From Chamaelirium japonicum (taxonomy: Eukaryota > Streptophyta > Magnoliopsida > Liliales > Melanthiaceae): a stretch of DNA of 64,000 bases. Positions 1 to 10,100 of the stretch are shown here, in pieces. A model generated the notes under the pieces. The model was given only the letters and a program-made list of their open reading frames with translations, made no database searches and was not told the DNA's origin. The number at the start of each line of letters is the position of its first letter. Positions within the stretch are counted from its first letter, which is position 1. Where the stretch lies: contig OX393551.1 of NCBI GenBank assembly GCA_947650365.1, forward strand, positions 7,010,542 to 7,074,541, given 5' to 3'. The position numbers and the translations under genes are program-made.

Positions 1-519
1 GGTATGGGCCCGCGCAACGGCCCAAGTGGGTAAACCCGCCCGGGCTCACATGGGCCCACTCTACGAGGCTCGCAGATCAAGCCCTCCCCCTTATTGGGCC
101 CGAACAACGGCCCAATAAGGGCCCAGCAAGGAGGCCCAGAACCAGTGCCACGTCATCAGCGCCACGTCATCATTGCTATATCGGGCACATGCCTACGCTA
201 TAAAAGGACCCCCGAGGCATCCAGGAAGGGGGTTGGTCATTCCATCAGAGGAAGAGAGGATTCAGAGCTAGAGCTTACTTCTCTCCTCCTAGTTTCTTTT
301 CTTGTTGCTCCGTGCAACCCCTACTGTAAAAAGCTTCTCTCGGCCTGTCGAGAGAACGCTTCCCACCTTTATATTTATTATAGTGGAAACCAGGTGGCAC
401 CTCTCGCCCGGAGACGTAGGTCGTAAGACCGAACTTCGACAACAACTCCATGTGTCATCTCTCTCATTCTCAACTTTCTAATCTCTAACTCTACAAACAA
501 TCCAATTCAATCAAGGCTG
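1..519 (+). mobile_element. LTR-like (U3-R-U5) segment of a plant retrotransposon, 5' end outside window
   Basis: The segment has a TATA-like CTATAAAAGG near 198 and an inverted repeat around 90-120 (ATTGGGCC against GGCCCAAT). A leader near 400-460 reads GGAGACGTAGG, then CCGAAC, then TGTGTCATCT, an arrangement I know from the R/U5 part of many plant LTRs. It runs directly into a protease-coding frame with no gag, so a deletion probably joined LTR and pol. Its 3' end does not resemble the end of the LTR at 7066-9930, so it may belong to another element. Confidence 0.5.
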
Positions 520-523
520 TGGG

Positions 524-3500
524 GTGGGATTCTCGATCAAGGCGGCTTGGAAATTTCCCCCCACAGTGGCCTCGTGTGATGCGACGATAACCTTTTCGGA
601 TGAGGACTTACAACTCGGGACACGGTTGTATAACCGGCCTGTCTACGTTTCGGGATACATCAATGAGAGGCCAGTGAATCGAATCCTGTTGGACTGTGGC
701 TCCGCCGTCAACATCATGCCTATCCAGACAATGCGGCAACTCGGCATCACCAACGACCAGCTCTCGCCCAGCCAATTGGTCATTCAAGGGTTCAACCAGG
801 GCGGACAGTCCACTATCGGAATCATCCGCCTAAAGCTTTCAATCGGCCCACTAGATACAACGGTCCTCTTCCACATCATCGATTGCCAGACGTCATATCG
901 CCTCCTGTTAGGAAGACCATGGCTGCACGAGAATGGCGTCGTGGTATCCACCTGGCACCAGTGCCTCAAGTACTACGAAGAAGGCATGGAGAGGTGCATA
1001 GTTGCGGACGCTAAGTTCTACCAAGCAAAGGACCTAGTCGCGGAAGTTCTCCCATCTAAAGCCCCTCGAGCCCAGAAGATTGAAGAAGTGAAGCAGGATA
1101 AGACTCCTCTTCCCGCAAATTCGGTGCAACCTTCCGACAAGGCGAAACTCCAGGTCCAAGAAGCGCCAAGACCAAGGCAAAGGATGTGCATCAGTTCCGA
1201 GTCAAGAGCAATGCAACATACTCTGTTGCCCGTCCAAGCCACGCCAGTCCTGCGTCTTGCACCTCAATGGCTCCGTAAATCCGAGCAGTCGCCTTCTACT
1301 CCGACGAGGAAGCTGGCCCCGCCATTATCGCATGCCAATGTCATCACCCTGCAAGAAATGACGTTGCCATTACCTAGTCTGACGCGAGCTCTGAACCCGA
1401 GCAGGCCTATCGAATCTGTCGACCCTACTAAACTCGGATTCAAGCCGAAAGGGAGTTGGGGGCAAAATACTGCCAAGTTGCTGTTCAAAGCCGGTTACGA
1501 CAGAGAAAGCGCCATGGGCACACTTCCCCCAGCAGAAACTCCACATGGGATGACGAGAACTCAAGCTCGGATGTTTCAAAATGGTGAACAAATTCTCCCG
1601 AATCGCCGAGGCATCGGCTCCAGTCAAGCTCCGTTGGTCGTCAGAACCGCAGCGAAGAAGACCTTCACCTCCAACTACATCGGTGCGAAGATGGTGGACG
1701 AAGTAGCTGAAGGATCAACAATCTCCGATGCACGCTCCACCTACCCCAGCCATCCCGACAGCAGAAGAAGACGACGACGGACTCGATGCCAAGCCTTGCC
1801 CCAAAAGCAAATCAGAGGTGGTAAAAACCGGTCGAATCAAAAACGCACGTCTGTGTTCGAAAGACTCGGGCCAGTTAAGCAATCAAAGAAGAAATCAGCG
1901 TTCGATCGTCTGGGAATGCCAATCGAGGACTTCGTTTCAACACCCACCCACCCACCCATGGCTGCCGTCAATCATATCTCCATTACGGATCCCGATAATG
2001 GTGATACTTCTACTTCGGACGACGAGTTGCCAGACGCCCCGCCAGTCCTCGTAGAAGGGGGGCAGTCCACCGTTGATGACTCAAAGAAAGGGGGCAGTCC
2101 AAGAAGACGACGACGGCATGCTTCTTCAGTGCCTAGGGCCAAATCCTTACTGTCTTGGGGGCAACCGTCTCTCATGCAAGCACTCCCTTTTCCAAACAAA
2201 GCTACATTCCGGCACATGCTCAAAGCGAGAGACGAACAAATAAGCCCCGAAGTCAACCTGCTAGGCCAACCATCGGGCAAATTTGATTATTATGTCCTCT
2301 ACTCCAGGCCTCCTTCGATTCCAAACGAAGAAGTCAAGCCAACTGGCTGGGGATCAGAAGATGAAACAGTACAGTCTCCAAACGAGCAGGTCCTTCCGAT
2401 CAAAGAAGTGCCTTCAGTCGCAGCACCAGTTCTTCACCTTGGCGAGAAGGATCTTACTGATGAAAACACACGGGCTACGGCGCCTCGAAGGAGAAGGCCA
2501 CGACGATCAAGCTACAGGATAGCATGCCTGGCTAACCATAAGAAAGACCAGGCGATAAGAAAATTCCCCAGAAGAAAGTTCTTCAAGGAAAAGAATAAAG
2601 CTCTAGGAAGAAAGACGTCCAAAGTACCACCAGTAAATCTGAAAAATCTCCTCCAGCAAAGCTTTCTAGAGCCGACGACACTCCAGGAGTTCTTTCCCAA
2701 TTGCTTCCTCGAAGCTGATCAAAACTTTAAGGTCTCCTGCTGCATGATGGAAGTCCACCAGGTGCCCCGGAAAGACGATGAAGAAAGAGCCACCAACATC
2801 GAAAGCATGGGAAGAAGCATCACCGCCAACGGCAAGCTGTTCAACAAGGCTAAAGCACACCTTGCTGATGCCAAGTTTTACCAAGTGAAAGATCCTGTTG
2901 TAGAAGCTCATCCAGCAAAAGCTCTACGAGCTCAAGAAATCAAAGCAGTTGCGAGGGACAAAACCTCTCCACTTGCAAAACCAGCAACATCCTCCGGCCA
3001 GATGGTGCACGAAGTCAAAGGAGCGCCAGTATCAAGACAGAAAATTTACGTCGACTTCAAATCAAGCTCGATGCGATGCGTTTCGTTGCTAGCTCAAGCT
3101 GCTTCAGTCCTATGGCTCGTACCTCAGTGGCTTCGCAAACCAGGACGATCGCCTCCTACCCCAGCAAAGGAACCAACGTCATCATTCTTCGGGGCCAACT
3201 TCAGCACTTTGCAAGAGATGACACTACCGTTACGTGATCTGTTGCACGTCTCGAGCTCAACCAGGTCTTCCGAGTACACCAGCTCTGAGCAACTCGTAAT
3301 CAAGCCAGAAGATACTCGGGGGCAAAACTCCACCGAGTTGATGTTCAAATCCAGCCGCAACGAAGAATGTACGGTGCACATGGGTTCACTACCCTCAGTT
3401 GCAATACCACATCGCCTGACAAAGACTCAAGCTCTCCTCTTCAAAAACGGCAAACGAATCCTTCCAAATCGTCGTGACATCGACTCCAGTCAAACTCCAG

Positions 3501-3631
3501 CAATCATCAAAACTCTAGTCAAGAAGATCTTCACTTCTAACTACATTGAAGCGAAGAAGGCAGACGACAACTGCGAACCAGCGGCGACTCTGCCTACCAG
3601 CGGCAAGTCCCTCAAAAGGTACTTTTCCTAG
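524..3631 (+). CDS. Ty3/gypsy (Tat/Ogre-like) retrotransposon polyprotein remnant: retropepsin plus duplicated linker, no RT/IN
   Basis: This is an uninterrupted frame of 1035 codons. Around residues 55-66 it has the aspartic protease signature LLDCGSAVNIMP (catalytic Asp about 57), followed about 70 residues later by LLLGRPWLH, the second hallmark of plant gypsy retropepsins. After the protease come charged, Pro/Arg-rich linker sequences of the kind found between protease and reverse transcriptase in Tat-lineage elements (TSVFERLG, SAFDRLGMP). No RT, RNase H or integrase motif follows; the frame ends at TAG 3629-3631. The listed start is a GTG, the first ATG lies well inside the protease, and gag is missing, so the 5' end is truncated. 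Residues about 163-395 and 783-1020 are homologous copies. An open frame this long suggests a young or recently active non-autonomous element. Lineage assignment is from memory of motif style. Confidence 0.75.
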   Translation: MGFSIKAAWKFPPTVASCDATITFSDEDLQLGTRLYNRPVYVSGYINERPVNRILLDCGSAVNIMPIQTMRQLGITNDQLSPSQLVIQGFNQGGQSTIGIIRLKLSIGPLDTTVLFHIIDCQTSYRLLLGRPWLHENGVVVSTWHQCLKYYEEGMERCIVADAKFYQAKDLVAEVLPSKAPRAQKIEEVKQDKTPLPANSVQPSDKAKLQVQEAPRPRQRMCISSESRAMQHTLLPVQATPVLRLAPQWLRKSEQSPSTPTRKLAPPLSHANVITLQEMTLPLPSLTRALNPSRPIESVDPTKLGFKPKGSWGQNTAKLLFKAGYDRESAMGTLPPAETPHGMTRTQARMFQNGEQILPNRRGIGSSQAPLVVRTAAKKTFTSNYIGAKMVDEVAEGSTISDARSTYPSHPDSRRRRRRTRCQALPQKQIRGGKNRSNQKRTSVFERLGPVKQSKKKSAFDRLGMPIEDFVSTPTHPPMAAVNHISITDPDNGDTSTSDDELPDAPPVLVEGGQSTVDDSKKGGSPRRRRRHASSVPRAKSLLSWGQPSLMQALPFPNKATFRHMLKARDEQISPEVNLLGQPSGKFDYYVLYSRPPSIPNEEVKPTGWGSEDETVQSPNEQVLPIKEVPSVAAPVLHLGEKDLTDENTRATAPRRRRPRRSSYRIACLANHKKDQAIRKFPRRKFFKEKNKALGRKTSKVPPVNLKNLLQQSFLEPTTLQEFFPNCFLEADQNFKVSCCMMEVHQVPRKDDEERATNIESMGRSITANGKLFNKAKAHLADAKFYQVKDPVVEAHPAKALRAQEIKAVARDKTSPLAKPATSSGQMVHEVKGAPVSRQKIYVDFKSSSMRCVSLLAQAASVLWLVPQWLRKPGRSPPTPAKEPTSSFFGANFSTLQEMTLPLRDLLHVSSSTRSSEYTSSEQLVIKPEDTRGQNSTELMFKSSRNEECTVHMGSLPSVAIPHRLTKTQALLFKNGKRILPNRRDIDSSQTPAIIKTLVKKIFTSNYIEAKKADDNCEPAATLPTSGKSLKRYFS
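1009..1703 (+). repeat. Copy A of an internal duplication in the retrotransposon ORF
   Basis: It starts at DAKFYQAKD and ends at TSNYIGAK. Shared blocks with copy B include APQWLRK/VPQWLRK, LQEMTLPL, the MGxLP-to-MTRTQA stretch, and ILPNRRxI. The offset to copy B is 1860 bases at the start and 1866 at the end, so the two are almost collinear. Confidence 0.85.
2867..3569 (+). repeat. Copy B of the internal duplication in the retrotransposon ORF
   Basis: It starts at HLADAKFYQVKD and ends at TSNYIEAK. It is clearly diverged from copy A but keeps frame and order, so the duplication is old relative to the open frame and both copies evolved as coding sequence. Both begin at the ADAKFY motif that ordinarily follows the protease in this lineage. 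Confidence 0.85.
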
Positions 3632-4732
3632 TGCAAGGTTACCCCCCTTGCCCAAAAAAAAAAAAACGAACTACGTGCGACTTGATCCCTCTTAGTAGGG
3701 TACGTAGGCAACCTACAAAGGTTCAGTCCAAACAAAAAAAGAAACATCGCAACGTCATCCTAGGAGGCCAGTCCAGAGGCAAGTGAGTACATAACCATCA
3801 ATCCGGTCAGCAAACTAAAGGATGACAAGAAAGTCAAAGTCCTTAAAGCGCCGAAGTGGCTCGCCTCCTGCAGCCTACACGCGCTGCAACTCCAGAGGTA
3901 GAAAACCCGTCAACTTCTGACGCATCGCCAGCTATGCATGCTGCTTCGCAAGGTTCGCTGCGGAAGCCTTCTCGATCGCTCCACTAGCTTTTGGCACTTC
4001 GTCAGCCCTTCTCGCTATTTTGCAAACCCTGTTCAGAGGTCTTCTTAGTCGCTCGAGCGTCCCCCCAAACGGGACTCCGACTTTCGAAGCGACGCACGAA
4101 CGACCTCCACCTTCTTCTGCATCCAAACCAAATCCGCAGTAGCAAGCGTGTGAAGCCCCTCCAACCGGCGTCTCTCTCCCTCGGTCGCAGCTAAGCCCAA
4201 GGAAGCATCCTCCAGCGAAGACTGTCGCAAGCAACGAAGCTCGCCACCCTCCAATAAGGTGTGCGTCTACTTGCAAACAAAAAGTCATCCGCCTTGAAAT
4301 CCACCGGGCTCATGCAAAAGCTCAGGCCCACCTGAAGGATGGAAACCGCCAATGAAGTCAAAAGCAACAACTCGAAGAATGGCGGACGCATCAACAACAA
4401 CCGCACCCTTCGTGACCTCTACAAAGCCAAAAGGACCACTGGAGCTGCCATCAAGGCCAAGATTGGCAAGCAGAAGACAACCAAAGCAGTCTACTCCTTG
4501 TCGATGCTCGTGGCCTCGTCATCCTCAGAACACCCATCTCGGTGTCCTTCAAGCTGACATCGCTACCAGAAAGGTGCAACCTCGCTAGTAACTCTAATCC
4601 CGCGGTTGACCTCATCAACAATCTAGCCAACCTTCGGAAGGTACTTGGGGGGATGAATCTTGCAAGGATATGAAAAGTGCAAGTCCAATCGAGAGGTAAA
4701 GCCAATTCCGGAAGAAAAGGACAACGATTCAA
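3632..4732. other. Retrotransposon 3' non-coding region with conserved GTACGTAGGC motif; weak antisense coiled-coil frame
   Basis: Just after the stop is an A-run (about 3654-3666). Then comes a motif at about 3685-3730 containing CTTAGTAGGGTACGTAGG and AGGTTCAGTCC, which I recognise as recurring downstream of pol in Tat/Ogre-type plant elements. On the minus strand 4045-4254 encodes a Leu/Glu/Arg-rich segment (LEDASLGLAATEGERRRLEG) that could be a coiled coil. Antisense frames of this kind occur in some Tat elements, but it lacks an ATG and I cannot call it a gene. Confidence 0.4.
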
Positions 4733-4949
4733 ATCTAGAAGACGAGAGAAAAGAAGTCAAATCTAAAGAGAAAGTCGGCCAAGACCCAGAAGCGGAATGA
4801 GGCCACAAACCCTGAAAAAAAATAAAAAACGAAGGAAGAAGACAGAGGAGCCACCTTCCCTGGCCTTCGATGTCTCTGCCTCGCCCTCGCACCAAGCGAT
4901 CGCCACCACACTCGGCTTCATCCCGTCCTCTCGCCGTGCCGTTGCCATT

Positions 4950-5112
4950 ATGCTCCCGCACCAAGAAGACGACAACACTCCGTGGAATAACCCTTCGGCT
5001 CCAAGCCGTCGAAGAATGCTTCGCCTCCAAGCTGTCGAAGAAGCTTTCAAGCCATCGAAGAGTCCTCCACTTCCAAGCAACCGAAGAATCCTTCGTCTCA
5101 AAGCCGCAGAGT
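4950..5112 (+). repeat. Degenerate tandem repeat, about 36-40 bp, built on TCGAAGAA
   Basis: Four to five imperfect copies of a unit with CCAAGC..TCGAAGAA..CTTC follow one another. The composition resembles the repeat blocks of the LTR at 8100-8800, supporting a common retrotransposon origin. Confidence 0.55.
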
Positions 5113-5599
5113 TGCTAAACGCCCCCGAGGCCAAGAGTCGGTACCCCATCGGGTCAATCGGGAGCAGATTTTCGAGGCAACTACCGGAGTGGGCACGAAA
5201 TCTTCATCACAATGATGGAAAGGGGTACTCAAGCTTGGGCGGAGGAGCTTCATGGAGATCCCTTCGTCGGTGTAGATTTTCTCGCTCAGCTTCAGCATCC
5301 CACAAGTCGCATCGGTAACTCCATCCTCCGTGATGCGCTCGTGGATAAAAACACGGAGCAACGACAGAAGGTCTTCTCGCCTTGAGTTGCGGCAACGGTA
5401 CACCCGAATAAGGGGGAAGCGAAGGCACCTCCTCCCATCGGAGAGGTCCTCAGCTATCCACCCCGGTGAAGTCAAGCTCTCGAAGACTCGAATCCTGAAG
5501 AGCCATGAAAAGAAGCAAGTCAAGACAAGCGGGGGGCAAAAAAAAAAAGGGGCCATGGGATACAGCCACCCTTTTATATGATACAAACCTACGCTAGGC

Positions 5600-7050
5600 T
5601 AATGGAAGAGAAGGATCGTCACAAGCCAAAAAGGGAGAAGGGGGCCCACAGCCCCCCTTCTTCTCCGATTCAGTCGGAGGCTGTCCGACTCAAAGCCCGA
5701 CCAAGCCGGAGACGCCGCCATTGCCATCGCGTCTCTTCTCCGATCCGATCGAGGCCCGCCCGACTCGGAGCCGCAGCCGCCTGCACCGCGCCTCACGTCT
5801 TTCGCCGACTCGCGCAAAGTCCTCGCATCCACACCACAGGTCGCCTGCGCCCCACGCCCAGTCCGCGTCTCGCGCCCGTGCTGTACACCGCTGCTGCACT
5901 CCGGCCATGGCCCGTGCCTGTGTCACACCCTGCGCCCATACCAGACGTCGTCGTGCCGCGCCGCAACCTGCATGCCATGAACGCTTGCTGCCATTGTTCT
6001 TCGCACCCGATAAAAAAAAAAAAAGAAAAAAGAAAAAGAAGGAGAGGACACAGCAGCAGCAAGCGGGGCCACAGCCCTCTCCCTTCCAATCCAGGACCAC
6101 ACAAAGGGGGGGGGGACCCGCAGCCCCTCTCCCCCAATCCAAAATAGACAGCAGGGGAGGGGGGGCCCACAGCCCCTTCCTTCTTCTCCTCCGATCCAGT
6201 CGGGGGGGGGGGGGGGGGTGCGCCCGACTCGTGCCCGCAGCCAGGGCGGCCCGAACACCCCGCCGACCCGCTCGGGGCCACCGCCGGCCGACGTCGTCGT
6301 AGCACCCCGTGCCGCCGCACGCCGCCACTGCAGCCCGCGCCTCGTGCCGCTGCCGATGCACCCCGCGCTCCAACATCCTCTGCGCCGCCGCCCCGCACAG
6401 CACACCGTAGCCCGCGTGCCCCGACCTCGCGCCGCTCCGGGCTCCGCACACGCTGCAGCCACCGCACCGCCTCGCGCCCGCGCCCGCTGCTGCCTGCGCC
6501 CTGCGCCTCGGCCGACGCCGCCGCTGCACCCCGTGCCGCTGCGCGCCGCCACCGCCGCCCGCGCCCCACGCCTCTGCCGCCTGCGCCCCGGCCGCCTGTG
6601 CCGGGCCACCACAGCCGCTACTGCCTCCGCAAAACAGAAACGGAGGAAGAAGAAGAAAGAAAGAGAAAATGAAAGAGAAGAAAGAAAGAAAGAAAAAGAA
6701 AAAGAAAAGAAAAGAAAAAGAAGAAGAAGAAGAAGGAAGAGGAAGAAGGAGGCGGCGAAGGCGGACAACACCTCAGCCACGCTCCTCCGTCCTCGCCGTG
6801 GTCGTCGTCGCCACCGCCGACGAAAGAGGCGACACCGGGAAGACGGAGCAAGTCGCGTGCAACCCCAGGCAGCACTCTTCCGACGGCGGTCTCCAGAAGC
6901 CGGCGGAACCTTCGCAAAGAGCAGAACGTCGGATGAAGGGGGTAGGGGTCCTTAAAAAGACCCCCAACCTCGCCAACAAAAGGAATCAAGGACAAGTGCT
7001 CTACGCTCCCTACGTGCACAAACTCTACACGTTTCCGCCAGCACACTCAT
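5600..7050. other. GC-rich low-complexity retrotransposon interior; no supported gene
   Basis: The stretch is very rich in CCG/CGC with G-runs (one of about 18 at 6200-6218) and purine tracts at 6010-6050 and 6640-6760. Open frames on both strands follow from base composition: their products are Arg/Pro/Ala or Ser/Phe monotony without domains. It lies between the polyprotein frame and the polypurine tract. Confidence 0.5.
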
Positions 7051-7052
7051 CC

Positions 7053-7065
7053 TTGAGGGGGCATT
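7053..7065 (+). other. Polypurine tract next to the LTR
   Basis: TTGAGGGGGCATT lies directly before the TGTAGACA start of the LTR. This is the expected site of plus-strand priming and marks the following LTR as the 3' LTR of an element whose interior lies to the left. Confidence 0.7.
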
Positions 7066-7090
7066 TGTAGACACACAAATTGTGTCTAAC

Positions 7091-7246
7091 CCGGACCCGA
7101 CTCGAATGCCCCTGCGTGGATGCAAACCCGACGCGCTCGGACCCGGACCCGACTCGAATGCCCCTGCGTGGATGCAAACCCGACGCGCTCGGACCCGGAC
7201 CCGACTCGAATGCCCCTACGTGGATGCAAACTCGATGCACACCACG
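7091..7246 (+). repeat. 52-bp tandem repeat, three copies
   Basis: The unit contains GACTCGAATGCCCC and TGGATGCAAACCCGACGCG. GACTCGAATG starts at 7099, 7151 and 7203, exactly 52 bases apart. The third copy is the most diverged. Confidence 0.9.
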
Positions 7247-7398
7247 ACTTGGACCCGACTCGCACCCGACAAAGGAGCCGGGCGGGCCCACCCTCAAGTG
7301 GGGCCCACCTGGCCGGCCCTACACTAGAACCCGAACCCCATAGGGGGGGCTGGCCCTATACTAGGGTCCGAACCCCTATGGGGTGGCCGGCCCTGCAA

Positions 7399-7614
7399 TG
7401 GAAAGAGAAAAGAAAAGGAAAGAAAAAGAAAAGGAAAGAAAAAGAAAGGAAAGAGAAGAAAAGGAAAGAAAAAGAAAAGGAAAGAAAAAGAAAAGAAAAA
7501 AAAGAAAGAAGAGGCCGGCCATGCAAGGGAAAAGAAAAGAAAGGAAAGAAAAGAAAAGGAAAGAAAATAAAGGAAAGAAAAGAAAAGGAAAGAGAAGAAA
7601 GAAAAGGAAGGAAA
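7399..7614 (+). repeat. Homopurine tract (GGAAAGAAAAAGAAAA type)
   Basis: About 215 bases are almost purely A/G with one short break near 7512-7530 (GGCCGGCCATGCAA). Such tracts can form triplex DNA, but here it is part of the LTR. Confidence 0.9.
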
Positions 7615-7882
7615 TACCGCCATGCGCGGGGGGAGGTCGCGTATGACGTCTGCTCACACGCGGATCTACGCCGATCCCTCGATCCGACGGACAAGGAGAA
7701 GAGCCGGGTCGCCATCGATTTCGTGTGCAAAATTCAGCCATAATTACCTCGTCAGAAAAGGAAGACGAATAAAGACTTATTCCCCTCATCAATGGATGAA
7801 TAAATCTTGGGCAATTATGGGGGAGATATTAAAGGGATTTAAAATTAAAACTTCTCATATCTCTCCCCCCCCCCCCCTTCAC

Positions 7883-7891
7883 CTATAAATA
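7883..7891 (+). promoter_or_regulatory. Probable TATA box of the LTR
   Basis: CTATAAATA follows a C-run and precedes a G-rich leader, a position consistent with the U3 promoter of a long LTR. Confidence 0.5.
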
Positions 7892-7939
7892 GAGGGGGAG
7901 GGGGAAGGCTTAAGGGGTCGGTCGAATGGCGAGGCAAAG

Positions 7940-8225
7940 AAGCTCTGCAGAAGTGGAGACGCGCTCTTCATCGACCCAAGGCTTCACGAGGCACGGGCAA
8001 GCCTGTCCCTTCGGGATCGGCTTAGTCCATTGAAAGCCCTCATCAATGTGAAGACCCTTGCGCAAGAAGATCATCCCTTCGACTCCGTGCACGAAGAAGA
8101 AAGCTTGGAGAAGAATAACCCTTCGACTCCGAAGACGCCAGAAGCAAAGGCCGGAGAAGAAGATCGGAGCGGTACCACCCCGTCGTCTCCAACACCCCTT
8201 CGACTCCGATCAAGCTCAAAAGCCC
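7940..8225 (+). repeat. Copy 1 of a block duplicated inside the LTR
   Basis: The block includes TCGACCCAAGGCTTCACGAG, GCCTGTCCCTTCGGGATCGG and the GAAGACGCCAGAAGCAAAGG stretch. It recurs about 566 bases downstream. Between the copies lie four units based on CTTCGACTCCGATCAAG followed by AGCCCGGAGAAGAAG. Confidence 0.85.
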
Positions 8226-8505
8226 GGAGAAGAAGAACGAAGACGCGCTACACCCGTCCCTTCAACAAAGCCTTCGACTCCGATCAAGCTCAAAAGCCCA
8301 GAGAAGAAAGGGAAGCGGTGCTACACCCGTCGTCATCAACAAGGCCTTCGACTCCGATCAAGCTCAAAAGCCCGGAGAAGAAGGGAAGCAGCGCTATACT
8401 CGTTGTCATCAACAAGGCCTTCGACTCCGATCAAGTCCAAAAGCCCGGAGAAGAAGCTGACGCCATAACCGCCACCAGGTCGAAGAGATCGCAAGACGAA
8501 GTGCG

Positions 8506-8795
8506 GAAGCTCTGTAGAAGAGGAGACGCTTCTTCATCGACCCAAGGCTTCACGAGGCACGGGCAAGCCTGTCCCTTCGGGATCGGCTTAGTCCATTGAA
8601 AGCCCTCATCGACGTGAAGACCCTTGCACACGAAGATCAAGACTTTGACTCCGCGCACGAAGAAGAAATCTCGGAGAAGAAGACCCTTCGACTCCGAAGA
8701 CGCCAGAAGCAAAGGCCGGAGAAGAAGCTCGGAGCGGCACTACCCCGTCGGCTCCAACAAATCCTCGACCCCGATCAAGCTCCAAAGCCCGGAGG
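8506..8795 (+). repeat. Copy 2 of the block duplicated inside the LTR
   Basis: It has the same order of motifs as 7940-8225 with scattered substitutions and short indels. The right end again runs into the TCCGATCAAGCTC-type repeat. Confidence 0.85.
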
Positions 8796-8880
8796 AGAGA
8801 AATGAAGCGTCATTACCCCGTCGCCTTCGATAAACGTCTGCGCCATCCACGAAGAAGAAAGCCTGGAGTAGACCGCCTGA

Positions 8881-9145
8881 AGCGTCGCTACCCCCGCCGT
8901 CTTCATCGACAAAAGCCGACCTACAACCGTCGCACGAAGACCGTCGCTACCCCCGCCGTCTTCATCAACAAAAGCCGACGCTACAACCGTCGCACGGAGA
9001 CCGTCGCTACCCCCGCCGTCTTCATCAACAAAAGCCGACGCTACAACCGTCGCATGGAGACCGTCGCTACCCCCGCCGTCTTCATCAACAAAAGCCAACG
9101 CTACAAACCGTCGCACGGAGATCGGTACTACCCCCACTATCTTCG
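8881..9145 (+). repeat. 60-bp tandem repeat, four copies plus a partial one
   Basis: The unit contains GCTACCCCCGCCGTCTTCAT and ACAACCGTCGCACG. The copies start near 8887, 8947, 9007 and 9067. A broken fifth copy follows at about 9127 (TACTACCCCCACTATCTTC). Confidence 0.9.
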
Positions 9146-9279
9146 AAAGCATTCTTCGACTCCGATCACGCCAAGGAAGCCCGGAGAAGAAGAGAAGTCC
9201 AGCCGACACCCAAACCGTCGAAGCATCGGAGAAGTAGCCCACGTCGTTCAAAGAAGAAGACCGAGTTTACGCTGAAGCC

Positions 9280-9560
9280 AAAGCCCACGCAAGAAGCCAA
9301 AGCAAAAGCCCCGGTAAAGCCCACGCCAAAGCAGCGCAAGTGCCAAAGCCAAGCGACTACGCTGGCCACGAGCAAAAGCACCGCACGTTCTAGCCGATAC
9401 GACGCGAAGTCTGGAAGAACGAAAGCATCGCAAGTCTCTCCCGTCTACGTCCAAGCGCAAGTGCCAAAGCAAAGCAAAAGCCAGAGCCACGCCAAAGCCG
9501 AAAGCCAAAGCCGAAAGCCAAAGCCAAAGCCGACGCCAAAAGCACGATCGACGCCGCGAA
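9280..9560 (+). repeat. Short GCCAAAGCC-type repeats in the LTR
   Basis: Degenerate 6-12 bp units (GCCAAAGC, CGAAAGCCAAAGCC) fill this part of the LTR. No coding function is visible. Confidence 0.6.
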
Positions 9561-9930
9561 CCGACGATCAAGGACGCCGAGGTCAAGCAAGGAGCGAGGA
9601 AGACACGAAGACCGAGGAACGAAGCTGAAGACCCCCTAGCCGAGAAAGCGCGAAGCACGGAAGGGACCAAAGAAACGGCGGACATTCCTTAGCCTCTCAA
9701 AAACCCTCACCTTGTAAAAAACCCTGTCCTGGGCAACCCCTTCAGAGCTCTCGCACGAACACCACGTGGAGACGCGGATCAAAGGGATCCTCCATAAGAT
9801 CTTTCCCACAATCCCCTGATCAACACTCGCCGCAACCCGGACCCGTCATCCCCGAGCCACCCGGGTCCCGGCCACACTTGTAATCTGGTTTTGTGCAATA
9901 AAGACGACCCGTACCTTTTCTGCGCATACA

Positions 9931-10100
9931 ACGGGTCTTATCGGATCTAGTTGTTTATAAGCGGGTCGGTTACGGATTTTGGGTCTAGACACAATTACCT
10001 AAACGAATCGTGTTTGTGTCTAGGGGCTCTGGACCGGACCCGAAACCAAACACTAACCGAACATGACCAGACACGACCCATTGCCAGCCTTGCAGAGGCG
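9931..10100 (+). mobile_element. Right part of a hAT-like MITE, split by the LTR retrotransposon
   Basis: It shares with 20510-20670 the sequence order ACGGGTCTTATC, GGGTCTAGACA or GGTCTAGACA, GTCTAGGGG, and ACCCATTGCCA. Its left half should lie upstream of the retrotransposon, outside the window. Confidence 0.6.

Larger units (their letters stand above)
7066..9930 (+). mobile_element. Long 3' LTR (about 2.87 kb) of a Ty3/gypsy element
   Basis: It begins TGTAGACA and ends GCATACA, giving matched TGTA/TACA termini, and is preceded by a polypurine tract. A TATA box CTATAAATA is at about 7883 and a polyadenylation-like AATAAA at 9897-9902. The body is a patchwork of tandem repeats. The right boundary is supported because sequence from 9931 on matches the middle of a MITE family seen again at 20510-20670, meaning the element inserted into that MITE. 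The partner 5' LTR is not in the window. Confidence 0.7.

Noticed and set aside
4045-4254. Antisense coiled-coil gene in the retrotransposon
   Set aside because: It has no ATG and is short, although some Tat elements carry antisense frames; kept only as a remark.
5599-6955. Several long frames on both strands in the GC-rich zone
   Set aside because: All overlap each other, are dominated by Arg, Pro, Ala or Ser/Phe, and follow from high GC and purine tracts.
7120-7792. Lys/Glu/Arg-rich or Phe/Leu/Ser-rich frames across the homopurine tract
   Set aside because: Composition artefacts of the LTR repeat.
8881-9145. CRISPR-like regular repeats
   Set aside because: The 60-bp units are contiguous with no unique spacers, and this is plant nuclear DNA; a simple tandem repeat.
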